Shown here: positions 1 to 5,937 of the stretch, in pieces
Numbering within the stretch: position 1 is the stretch's first letter
How the letters are laid out: each line of letters begins with the position of its first letter
Assembly (NCBI GenBank): GCA_029219125.1
Contig: JAQXSU010000021.1
Span: 1 to 10,081 of the forward strand
Source of the DNA: Bacillota bacterium
GTDB taxonomy: Bacteria; Bacillota; Clostridia; Peptostreptococcales; Anaerovoracaceae
Reading direction: 5' to 3'
Length of the DNA stretch: 10,081 bases
Translations under genes and position numbers: made by a program
Notes under the pieces: generated by a model
What the model was told of the DNA's origin: nothing
Databases searched by the model: none
The model's input: the letters and a program-made list of their open reading frames with translations, nothing else

Positions 1-197
1 TCATGGCACTGCAGGCCATCACTATCAATCCAGCCCGGCACTGTCTCATTGCAGACCGTGTAGGTTCTCTGGAAGCGGGTAAGGACGCGGACATCGTCAT
101 CGCTGACGGAAGTCCGCTGACCATACCGACAAAAATTCACTGTGTACTGATCGACGGCAAGGTCATCAAGCACCCGGAGGATTCGCAGCTGCGGTAA
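1..197 (+). CDS. Amidohydrolase (imidazolonepropionase-like), C-terminal fragment
   Basis: This is the last 64 codons of a gene whose 5' part lies outside the window; the first complete codon is at position 3 and the TAA stop is at 195-197. The segment ALQAITINPAR, then DRVGSLEAGKDADIVI and VLIDGKVI, is the typical C-terminal end of metal-dependent amidohydrolases related to imidazolonepropionase and dihydroorotase. There the chain returns to the small beta-sandwich that packs against the TIM barrel. The metal-binding His and Asp residues lie upstream and cannot be checked, so the substrate is unknown. The Met at position 3 is internal to the conserved segment and is not the true start. proB follows 61 nt later without a visible terminator, so co-transcription is possible. 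Confidence 0.85.
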   Translation, partial: MALQAITINPARHCLIADRVGSLEAGKDADIVIADGSPLTIPTKIHCVLIDGKVIKHPEDSQLR

Positions 198-258
198 GGA
201 TTCCGGATACGAATAAAGTACGAACAAACGAAACAATGACATTCTAAGGAGGGCAACA

Positions 259-1035
259 ATGCGAATTGTAGTTAAAGTTGGAACATCCACCCTGGCCCAT
301 GCGGCAACAGGGCATCTGAATATCCGACATATGGAAAAGCTGTGTAAGGTACTCAGCGATGTGAAAAATGCAGGCCATGAGGTGATTCTGGTTTCATCCG
401 GCGCCATCGGCATGGGCATGGGCAAACTGGGGCTGACCAGACGCCCCGATACCCTTCCCGGCAAGCAGGCGGCGGCTGCCGTAGGCCAGTGCGAGCTGAT
501 GTATACCTATGACAAACTGTTTTCCGAGTACAATCACACGGTAGCCCAGCTTCTGCTGACGGCTTCCGACATCAACGACGACCGCCGGCGGGAAAACTTC
601 ACCAACACCATGAACACGCTGCTGGATTTTCATGCTCTTCCTGTCGTCAATGAAAATGACACCGTGGCCACAGAGCAGATCGTCATCGGTGACAATGACA
701 CCCTGGGCGCAGTGGTGGCCCGGGAAGTGGAGGCAGATTTGTATATTATCCTTTCCGATATCGACGGACTGTACACGGCTGACCCGAATAAAAATCCGGA
801 TGCAAGGCTGATCCCTCTGGTTTCAGAGATCACGGAAGAGCTGAAGGCAACGGCCGGCGGCAGCAGCGGAAGTCTGGGCACCGGCGGCATGGTGACCAAG
901 CTGGAGGCGGCGGAAATCGCTGTAAACGCCGGCTGTGACATGATTATTACCAACGGACGGGATCCGTATATCCTGTACGATATTATGGACGGAAAGCCGG
1001 TGGGAACCCGGTTTGCGGCCAGAAGGAAGGAGTAG
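259..1035 (+). CDS. proB: Glutamate 5-kinase (short form, no PUA domain)
   Basis: This enzyme phosphorylates L-glutamate with ATP to give gamma-glutamyl phosphate, the first step of proline synthesis in the cytoplasm. The 258-residue protein is a single amino-acid-kinase domain. KVGTSTL (residues 6-12) is the nucleotide/phosphate-binding start and SSGAIGMG (46-53) a glycine-rich loop. PVVNENDTV (128-136) and GDNDTLGA (144-151) match the glutamate-binding region. SDIDGLYTADP (166-176) and GTGGMVTK (207-214) are the usual late motifs. The E. coli enzyme is about 367 residues because it carries a C-terminal PUA domain; that domain is absent here, as in many Firmicutes. The ATG at 259 follows AAGGAGGG (246-253), a strong ribosome binding site. 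No T-box or other leader was seen in the 61-nt gap upstream. proA follows 6 nt after the stop, so the two are almost certainly one operon. Confidence 0.96.
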   Translation: MRIVVKVGTSTLAHAATGHLNIRHMEKLCKVLSDVKNAGHEVILVSSGAIGMGMGKLGLTRRPDTLPGKQAAAAVGQCELMYTYDKLFSEYNHTVAQLLLTASDINDDRRRENFTNTMNTLLDFHALPVVNENDTVATEQIVIGDNDTLGAVVAREVEADLYIILSDIDGLYTADPNKNPDARLIPLVSEITEELKATAGGSSGSLGTGGMVTKLEAAEIAVNAGCDMIITNGRDPYILYDIMDGKPVGTRFAARRKE

Positions 1036-1041
1036 ACGACC

Positions 1042-2301
1042 ATGAGAACGACTCTTGAAATTATGCGCTCGGCAAAATCTGCAGTCCCGGCGGTTTCTGC
1101 AGCGCCTTCGGAGCAGAAAAATCAGGCGCTGCGCATGATGGCGGACTGCCTGCAGGCTTTTTCGGAGGAAATTCTGAAGGAAAATGCACTGGATGTGGAA
1201 GAAGCCCGCGGTACGGTTTCTGATGTGATGATTGATCGCCTGGCTCTGACCCGTGCACGAATTGATGCTATGGCAGACGGTATCCGTGATGTGGCCAAAC
1301 TTCCGGATCCGGTGGGACGGGTTCTGGAGCGAATCGAAAGACCTAACGGCCTGATTATAGAAAAAACGGCGGTGCCCCTTGGTGTCATCGCCATCATATA
1401 CGAAAGCCGGCCCAATGTGACCAGCGATGCGGCAGCCCTCGCTCTGAAGAGCGGGAACGCCGGCATTCTGCGCGCGGGGCGGCAGAGCTGGCGTTCGGCG
1501 GCGGCCATCTGCCGGGCCCTCCAGGAGGGCCTGGCCGCCGCCGGGCTGCCTCGGGAAGCAGTGCAGCTGGTGGAGGACACCTCCCGGGAAAGTGCGCTGG
1601 AACTGATGCATGGTGTAGGCTACATCGACCTGCTGATCCCGCGGGGCGGCGCAGGGCTGATCCGGTCCTGCACCGAAAACGCCAAGGTGCCATGCATTCA
1701 GACCGGAACGGGGATCTGTCACATCTATGTGGACGACAGTGCAAATCAGGAGATGGCACTGGACATCATTGAGAATGCCAAGACAAGCCGTCCGTCGGTG
1801 TGCAATGCGGCAGAGGTGCTGCTGGTACATCGCGGGATTGCGGCAGAATTCCTGCCGAAGCTGGCCGACAGGCTGGTAGAGAAACGAACTGCAGAGGGAA
1901 ACATCCCGGTGGAACTTCACCTGGATCCGCAGGCAGCGAAAGTGATTGCGGGAGAAAAAGCCGGGAGTGCGGATTTTGACACGGAATATCTGGATTACAA
2001 GATGGGCGTGAAGGTGGTAAATTCGGTGGAAGAAGCCATCGCCCATATTGCAGCTCATTCCACAGGCCACAGCGAGGCCATCATTACGGAAACAAAAGCC
2101 CATGCGGACCTGTTTACCCGCATGGTGGACAGTGCGGCGGTCTATGTCAATGCGTCCACCCGGTTTACTGACGGCGGAGAATTCGGTCTGGGATGCGAGA
2201 TGGGCATTTCCACCCAGAAGCTTCACGCCAGAGGGCCCATGGGACTGCAGGAACTGACCACGTATAAATATATCATTCACGGCAGCGGTCAGATCCGGTA
2301 G
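1042..2301 (+). CDS. proA: Gamma-glutamyl phosphate reductase
   Basis: This is an NADPH-dependent reductase that converts gamma-glutamyl phosphate to glutamate-5-semialdehyde, the second step of proline synthesis. It is 419 residues, the normal length for the family, with an aldehyde-dehydrogenase-like fold. PLGVIAIIYESRPNVTSDAA (112-131) is the conserved cofactor-domain segment. RPSVCNAAEVLLV (250-262) holds the catalytic Cys254. GEFGLGCEMGIST followed by LHARGPMGLQELT (379-406) is the family C-terminal signature. The start at 1042 is supported by AAGGAG at 1027-1032, inside the end of proB, so the pair is tightly coupled. One stretch near residues 142-154 (LRAGRQSWRSAAA) departs from the usual LRGGxEAxxSN pattern. 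The reading frame runs through it without a break, so it is treated as divergence and not a frameshift. A permease gene follows 64 nt downstream. Confidence 0.96.
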   Translation: MRTTLEIMRSAKSAVPAVSAAPSEQKNQALRMMADCLQAFSEEILKENALDVEEARGTVSDVMIDRLALTRARIDAMADGIRDVAKLPDPVGRVLERIERPNGLIIEKTAVPLGVIAIIYESRPNVTSDAAALALKSGNAGILRAGRQSWRSAAAICRALQEGLAAAGLPREAVQLVEDTSRESALELMHGVGYIDLLIPRGGAGLIRSCTENAKVPCIQTGTGICHIYVDDSANQEMALDIIENAKTSRPSVCNAAEVLLVHRGIAAEFLPKLADRLVEKRTAEGNIPVELHLDPQAAKVIAGEKAGSADFDTEYLDYKMGVKVVNSVEEAIAHIAAHSTGHSEAIITETKAHADLFTRMVDSAAVYVNASTRFTDGGEFGLGCEMGISTQKLHARGPMGLQELTTYKYIIHGSGQIR

Positions 2302-2365
2302 GAACGTTCTGCGGATGAAATTACTCGTTTTGTGGATGAAATTGTACAGAGGAAGGAAATAATAA
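2302..2365 (+). repeat. proA-permease junction with a 21-nt direct repeat
   Basis: GGATGAAATT occurs at 2313-2322 and again at 2334-2343, exactly 21 nt apart (about two helical turns). With two more upstream bases the match is 12 of 13. No terminator lies in the gap, so the permease is probably co-transcribed with proBA. Two small open frames cross the repeat. One is a 15-codon ATG frame at 2315-2362. The other is a 23-codon continuation of the proA frame after its TAG, ending with TGA at 2371-2373. Neither has proven coding status. Confidence 0.45.
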
Positions 2366-3307
2366 GTGCTTGAAAACTTTATCATATCACTGGAAGCCGT
2401 GGCACCGATGTTCATCATCATGGCCATCGGTGTTTTGCTGCGAAGAAAAAATTTCCTGAATGAGACGGAAGTAAAGAAACTCAATAAACTGGTATTCAAC
2501 GTGTTCTTTCCGTGCCTCATGTTCAGCAACATCTATGGTGCTGAGATCGGAGAGGCATTTGACAAAAAGCTGATCGGATACTGCGTTCTGATGATATTGG
2601 CGGTCTTCTTCACTGCCATGGCGGTGATCGTGAAGATCGAACCGGAGAACAGAAACCGGGGCGCCATGATACAGGCTATTTATCGAAGCAATTTCGTTAT
2701 CATGGGAATCCCGATTGTTTCCAATATTTTCGGCGGAGAACAGCTGGCTACGGCAGCCATCGCAGTGACCATCGTGGTGCCCCTGTTTAATGTGCTGGCG
2801 GTGGTGGTGCTGGAAATCTTTCGCGGCGGGAAACCCAGTCCGCTGCTTATTCTGAAGGGAATCGCAAAAAATCCTCTGATCATAGGTGCTGTGCTGGGCA
2901 TTCTGACGGTGCCGTTTCATATCGTACTGCCGGATCTGGTGGAGGATGTGATCTTTTCTCTGAAGGATGTGGCTACTCCCATGGCGCTGGTCATCCTGGG
3001 CATGTCTCTGAATCTGCGGGACATGGGAGAAGAAAAACGAAATCTGATCATCTGTGTTCTGGGCCGGCTGGTCATTGTGCCGGCGGTGGCTCTGACGGTG
3101 GGAGCACTGATCGGCCTGCGGGGCGTATCCTTCGTAACGCTGATTGCGGTATTCGCTTCGCCGACGGCCGTTTCCTCCTTCACCATGGCAGAGCAGATGG
3201 ACAGCAACGGACAGCTGGCGGCCAATGCAGTGGTCTTTTCCTCCGCACTGGCCAGCGTGACCATGTTCTGCTGGATCTTTCTGTTTAAGAGTCTGGGCAT
3301 GTTTTAG
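2366..3307 (+). CDS. AEC (auxin efflux carrier) family permease
   Basis: This is a predicted inner-membrane secondary transporter of 313 residues, the usual length for bacterial AEC-family proteins. The hydrophobic profile supports about ten membrane segments in two halves. Family-like features include GVLLRRKNFLNETEVKKLNK (residues 22-41) after the first helix, the FFPCLMFSNI stretch in the second helix, RSNFVIMGIPI near the end of the first half, and a helix ATPMALVILGMSL early in the second half. Characterised relatives move small organic anions such as malate or malonate; the substrate here cannot be read from sequence. The start is GTG at 2366, preceded by GAGGAAGG at 2349-2356. It sits 64 nt after proA on the same strand with no terminator between, so a role connected with amino-acid or carboxylate metabolism is possible but only inferred. 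Confidence 0.88.
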   Translation: MLENFIISLEAVAPMFIIMAIGVLLRRKNFLNETEVKKLNKLVFNVFFPCLMFSNIYGAEIGEAFDKKLIGYCVLMILAVFFTAMAVIVKIEPENRNRGAMIQAIYRSNFVIMGIPIVSNIFGGEQLATAAIAVTIVVPLFNVLAVVVLEIFRGGKPSPLLILKGIAKNPLIIGAVLGILTVPFHIVLPDLVEDVIFSLKDVATPMALVILGMSLNLRDMGEEKRNLIICVLGRLVIVPAVALTVGALIGLRGVSFVTLIAVFASPTAVSSFTMAEQMDSNGQLAANAVVFSSALASVTMFCWIFLFKSLGMF

Positions 3308-3319
3308 ACTGTTTCAGAC

Positions 3320-3351
3320 GGAAACTCTTTGGAGTGGGAAACTCTACGGAG
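3320..3351 (+). promoter_or_regulatory. Tandem direct repeat upstream of the HTH-gene promoter
   Basis: GGAAACTCTTTGGAG (3320-3334) and GGAAACTCTACGGAG (3337-3351) match at 13 of 15 positions with a 17-nt period. Each copy contains a small dyad of the form CTC-N4-GAG, which suits a dimeric DNA-binding protein. The array ends 6 nt before the candidate -35 element of the following HTH gene. An operator or activator site for that regulator is the simplest reading, but the bound protein is unknown. Confidence 0.5.
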
Positions 3352-3357
3352 CGTTGA

Positions 3358-3386
3358 TTGTACGCCGGCAGCGGTCATGCTATACT
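3358..3386 (+). promoter_or_regulatory. Candidate sigma-A promoter of the HTH/SOR-like gene
   Basis: TATACT (3381-3386) is a good -10 element. TTGTAC (3358-3363) is a weak -35 at the ideal 17-nt spacing; the alternative TTGATT at 3354-3359 would give a 21-nt spacer. Transcription would start near 3393, leaving a leader of about 20 nt that carries the ribosome binding site. This argues against a translation start upstream of 3393. Confidence 0.5.
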
Positions 3387-3411
3387 TATCGTTGGAAGGG
3401 AGAGAAAAGCT

Positions 3412-4062
3412 GTGAATATGAATCAAGAAAAAACAGGAAGTCTGATCTACACCCTGCGAACGGAAAAGGGCATGACGCAGAAGCAGCTGGCAGACGTGCT
3501 GGCCATCAGTGATAAAACCGTATCCAAATGGGAGCGGGGCGCCGGCTGTCCGGATATTTCGCTTCTCAGATCATTATGCGATTATTTCGGTGTGGATATG
3601 GAAAAGATGCTGGACGGCGAGCTGGCAGAAAACGACTTCACAGGAGGAAACATGAAGAAGAGTAAGTTTTATGTCTGTCCGGTGTGCGGCAATGTGACGG
3701 TAACCACCGGAGAAGCATCCATCCGCTGCTGCGGCAGGAAGCTGGAATCACTGGAACCGGTCAGACTGGGAAAAAAGCAGGCGGCGAATCAGTCGTCGGA
3801 TCAGTCGTCAAAAGATGCGGGGACGGAACTTCCGGCACCGCTGCAGGTGGAAAAAATCGAGGATGAATGGTATCTTACCAGCACTCATCCTATGGTAAAG
3901 GACAATTACATTTCTTTCGTGGCATTTCTGACCGGAGACCGGCTGCAGATGGTGAAACAGTATCCGGAATGGAACCTGCAGGTCCGTATTCCGGCCCGCG
4001 GCCACGGCATGCTGCTCTGGTACAGCACCGGAGACGGAAGGCTTTACAGTCAACTGCTGTAA
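3412..4062 (+). CDS. XRE-type HTH protein with desulforedoxin-like and degenerate SOR-like domains
   Basis: This is a predicted cytoplasmic DNA-binding regulator of 216 residues. Residues 10-64 are an XRE/Cro helix-turn-helix (MTQKQLADVLAISDKTVSKW, recognition helix about 33-42). Residues 84-117 resemble the desulforedoxin domain: KFYVCPVCGN (C89, C92) and RCCGRKL (C106, C107) would form a Cys4 iron or zinc site. After a polar Q/S linker (123-140), residues 145-216 resemble superoxide reductase, with THPMVKDNYISFV at 158-170. Of the usual SOR iron ligands only His159 is recognisable. The second His of HPMxxxHY is Asn165, and the terminal CNLHG-type motif reads YSTGDGR (204-210). Catalysis is therefore unlikely, and sensing or a structural role is more plausible. 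The start is GTG at 3412, with GGAGAG at 3399-3404 spaced 7 nt; ATG at 3418 is the alternative. A TTG at 3358 would lie inside the promoter. Confidence 0.85.
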   Translation: MNMNQEKTGSLIYTLRTEKGMTQKQLADVLAISDKTVSKWERGAGCPDISLLRSLCDYFGVDMEKMLDGELAENDFTGGNMKKSKFYVCPVCGNVTVTTGEASIRCCGRKLESLEPVRLGKKQAANQSSDQSSKDAGTELPAPLQVEKIEDEWYLTSTHPMVKDNYISFVAFLTGDRLQMVKQYPEWNLQVRIPARGHGMLLWYSTGDGRLYSQLL

Positions 4063-4111
4063 TGCTATGATAACGACGGACAGATCCGTACAAAGTCAGA
4101 TCAGTACAAAT

Positions 4112-4153
4112 CAGCTTCGCAGTTCCTGAATGAGGGAGCGAAGCTGTTTTTTT
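4112..4153 (+). terminator. Rho-independent terminator of the HTH gene
   Basis: A perfect 9-bp stem, CAGCTTCGC (4112-4120) with GCGAAGCTG (4138-4146), is followed directly by seven T (4147-4153). Inside the loop, TTCC (4123-4126) can pair with GGGA (4134-4137), extending the stem after a 2-nt bulge. It lies 50 nt after the HTH gene stop and closes the + strand block. Confidence 0.9.
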
Positions 4154-4194
4154 ATGAGACTGCGGAAGCCTGGCACTGTCGGTTAGTTCATTCT

Positions 4195-4352
4195 AATTCA
4201 ACAATGAGCAAGGTGTTTTTTCAAAAAAGCACGTAAAAATCTGCTGGTTTCATCAGAATTATACCGAAAAAAGGCTGAAAACCATTGATTTTCGGTGGTT
4301 CATCTCGTTTTTTACGTGCATATTTGTTTTTTTTTGCTTATATTGTTGAATT
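4195..4352. repeat. 158-bp AT-rich foldback (MITE-like inverted repeat)
   Basis: The ends are a perfect 11-bp inverted repeat: AATTCAACAAT (4195-4205) and ATTGTTGAATT (4342-4352). The pairing continues with GAGCAA (4206-4211) against TTGCTT (4334-4339) after a 2-nt bulge. It resumes as another perfect 11-bp stem, GCACGTAAAAA (4229-4239) against TTTTTACGTGC (4309-4319). An 8-bp hairpin, ACCGAAAA (4263-4270) with TTTTCGGT (4289-4296), occupies the centre. A T6-C-A6 palindrome sits at 4216-4228. No ORF of note lies within, and no target-site duplication is visible at the borders. A non-autonomous mobile element, or a structured RNA or bidirectional terminator between convergent genes, would each fit. 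Confidence 0.6.
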
Positions 4353-4432
4353 CGTGGGCCATTGCTTCCGAAGTGGCCATAAGGTACGCAGGTACGCGGG
4401 CTGTGGAGATGCCGTGCACCGCAGCAGAAAGC

Positions 4433-4458
4433 AAAAGCCCGCGCCTTTCGGCGCAGGC
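4433..4458 (-). terminator. Rho-independent terminator of metY
   Basis: Read on the - strand, the 9-bp stem GCCTGCGCC / GGCGCGGGC (one G-T pair) closes on a GAAA tetraloop (4446-4449) and is followed by TTTT (4436-4433). It lies about 60 nt after the metY stop. The T tract is short, so termination may be helped by the neighbouring foldback. Confidence 0.7.
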
Positions 4459-4518
4459 CGGTAACAGGAGCTATAAGCTGTGAGAGCCACCACCTTGACG
4501 AGTGGAAGCGTTTTTTAC

Positions 4519-5802
4519 TTAGATCTGCGCCAGTGCATTTTCTACGTCGGCAATGAGATCGTCGATGTTCTCCAGACCCACAGAGAGGCGGATCAGGTCT
4601 GCCGGTACTCCGGCGGATTCCAGCTGTGCATCGGTCATCTGCCGGTGGGTGGAGCTGGCCGGGTGGAGACAGCAGGTGTGGGAATCTGCCACATGGGTTT
4701 CAATGCTTGCCAGGGTCAGATGTGCCATGAAGGCTTCTGCTGCAGCACGGCCGCCCTTCACGCCGAAGCTGATGACGCCGCAGGAGCCCTTCGGCAGATA
4801 TTTCTGTGCCAGATCATAATACTTATTGGAAGGCAGGCCAGGGAAGTTTACCCAGGTAACCTTTTCATGATTTTCAAGGAATTCTGCCATCTTCTGCGCA
4901 TTGCTGCAGTGACGTTCCCAGCGGACAGGCAGGCTTTCCAGACCGATATGAAGCAGATAAGCAGACTGCGGGGAAGGGGTAGAGCCGAAGTCACGCATGA
5001 GCTGTGCCACACATTTGGTGATAAATGCGCCGCCCAGACCAAACCGTTCGGTATATGTAACGCCATGGTAGCTTTCGTCCGGTGTGCAGAGACCCGGGTA
5101 TTTTTCCGGATACTTCGTCCAGTCGAAGCTGCCGGAATCCACGATGCAGCCGCCGATGGTGGAGGCGTGGCCTTCCATGTATTTGGTGGTGGAGTGGGTC
5201 ACGATGTCTGCGCCCCATTCAAACGGACGGCAGCCCACCGGAGTGGCAAAGGTGTTGTCCACAATCAGAGGTACGCCGTGAGCATGGGCTGCTTTGGCAA
5301 AACGTTCGATATCAAACACAGTCAGTGCAGGATTTGCAATGGTCTCGCCGAATACTGCCTTAGTATTCGGACGGAAGGCAGCTTCCAGCTCTTCATCGCT
5401 GCAGTCCGGATCAACAAAGGTGAACTCAATCCCCATCCGCGCCATCGTTACGGAAAAGAGGTTAAATGTTCCGCCGTAAATGGTGGCAGAAGATACGATG
5501 TGGTCGCCGCAGCCTGCGATATTGAAGACAGAGAAGAAGTTTGCTGCCTGGCCGGAACTGGTCAGCATGGCTGCGGTACCGCCTTCCATGGCTGCAATCT
5601 TCTTTGCCACCAGGTCACAGGTCGGATTGGCAAGGCGGGAATACATGTAGCCGTCGGACTCCAGGTCGAAGAGTTTGCCCATATCGGCGCTGGTGTCATA
5701 TTTATAAGTGGTGCTCTGGTAAATCGGAAGCTGGCGCGGTTCTCCGTTTTTCGCCTGATAGCCGCCGTGCAGAGCGATTGTTTCGATGCCTTGTTTTTTC
5801 AT
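4519..5802 (-). CDS. metY: O-acetylhomoserine sulfhydrylase (aminocarboxypropyltransferase)
   Basis: This PLP enzyme of the Cys/Met metabolism family joins O-acetylhomoserine with sulfide (or a thiol) to give homocysteine for methionine synthesis in the cytoplasm. It is 427 residues, matching MetY and longer than the roughly 380-residue cystathionine synthases and lyases. YSRLANPT (54-61) carries the Tyr and Arg that reach the cofactor phosphate of the partner subunit. SSGQAAN (82-88) is the phosphate loop, and Tyr109 would stack on the cofactor ring. DNTFATP (182-188) holds Asp182 for the pyridine nitrogen. HSTTKYMEGH (203-212) contains the Schiff-base Lys207. Family members with cysteine synthase side activity exist. 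The ATG at 5802 follows GGAGG (5817-5813 on the complement) at 10 nt. The gene is alone, with its own promoter and terminator. No SAM riboswitch or T-box fits in its short leader. Confidence 0.93.
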   Translation of the reverse strand: MKKQGIETIALHGGYQAKNGEPRQLPIYQSTTYKYDTSADMGKLFDLESDGYMYSRLANPTCDLVAKKIAAMEGGTAAMLTSSGQAANFFSVFNIAGCGDHIVSSATIYGGTFNLFSVTMARMGIEFTFVDPDCSDEELEAAFRPNTKAVFGETIANPALTVFDIERFAKAAHAHGVPLIVDNTFATPVGCRPFEWGADIVTHSTTKYMEGHASTIGGCIVDSGSFDWTKYPEKYPGLCTPDESYHGVTYTERFGLGGAFITKCVAQLMRDFGSTPSPQSAYLLHIGLESLPVRWERHCSNAQKMAEFLENHEKVTWVNFPGLPSNKYYDLAQKYLPKGSCGVISFGVKGGRAAAEAFMAHLTLASIETHVADSHTCCLHPASSTHRQMTDAQLESAGVPADLIRLSVGLENIDDLIADVENALAQI

Positions 5803-5844
5803 TTTTGTATTTCCTCCACAATGTTTTTCGAAATAATATAGTCT

Positions 5845-5873
5845 ATCATACCATTTTAAAAGGGGATTTTCAA
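5845..5873 (-). promoter_or_regulatory. Near-consensus promoter of metY
   Basis: On the - strand, TTGAAA (5873-5868) and TATGAT (5850-5845) are separated by exactly 17 nt. Each element differs from the sigma-A consensus at one position. Transcription would begin near 5838, giving a leader of about 35 nt. Confidence 0.85.
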
Positions 5874-5881
5874 GGACTTTC

Positions 5882-5912
5882 CCCTGAAATCCCCCGGGTT
5901 TACAGGGTTTTT
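5882..5912 (+). other. Hairpin with T tract just upstream of the metY promoter
   Basis: CCCTG (5882-5886) pairs with CAGGG (5903-5907). Inside it, AA-CC pairs with GG-TT around two mismatches, and five T follow at 5908-5912 on the + strand. It has terminator form on the + strand, but no + strand gene ends here. On the - strand the same stem lies between the znuB stop and the metY -35 box without a T tract. It may help end znuB transcription, stop antisense transcription from metY, or bind a regulator. Confidence 0.4.
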
Positions 5913-5937
5913 GCCGAAATGGCAGGAATCACCCGCT

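Larger units (their letters stand above)
4063..4518. other. Gene-free interval between the HTH gene and metY
   Basis: No convincing coding region lies in these 456 nt. The genes on either side converge. The interval holds the HTH-gene terminator (4112-4153), a 158-bp foldback (4195-4352) and the metY terminator (4433-4458). Between the last two, positions 4357-4378 form a weak hairpin (GGCCA/TGGCC arms), and GGTACGC is repeated at 4383-4389 and 4391-4397. The short frame at 4295-4483 has no ribosome binding site and low-complexity composition and is not called a gene. Confidence 0.6.

Noticed and set aside
823..2532. Long open frame (569 codons) on the - strand opposite proA
   Set aside because: It lies antisense to a full-length, motif-complete proA and runs over parts of two other genes. 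Its translation is Arg/His/Cys-rich with no recognisable domain, as expected for a codon-bias shadow.
3311..3330. Terminator after the AEC permease
   Set aside because: GTTTC/GAAAC gives only a 5-bp A/T-rich stem followed by TCTTT, too weak to call.
3358..3411. TTG-initiated 18-codon N-terminal extension of the HTH protein
   Set aside because: The TTG coincides with the candidate -35 box and precedes the predicted transcription start. GTG 3412 has a properly spaced ribosome binding site.
4295..4483. Short + strand frame inside the gene-free interval
   Set aside because: It starts within the foldback, has no ribosome binding site, and runs through the metY terminator hairpin.
4480..5841. Open frame of 453 codons on the + strand opposite metY
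   Set aside because: It mirrors metY, which has all PLP-enzyme motifs, a ribosome binding site, a promoter and a terminator. The + strand translation is Cys/His-rich without known motifs.
5803..5844. SAM riboswitch or T-box leader for metY
   Set aside because: The promoter places transcription start near 5838, leaving about 35 nt, too short for either element. No matching motifs were seen.
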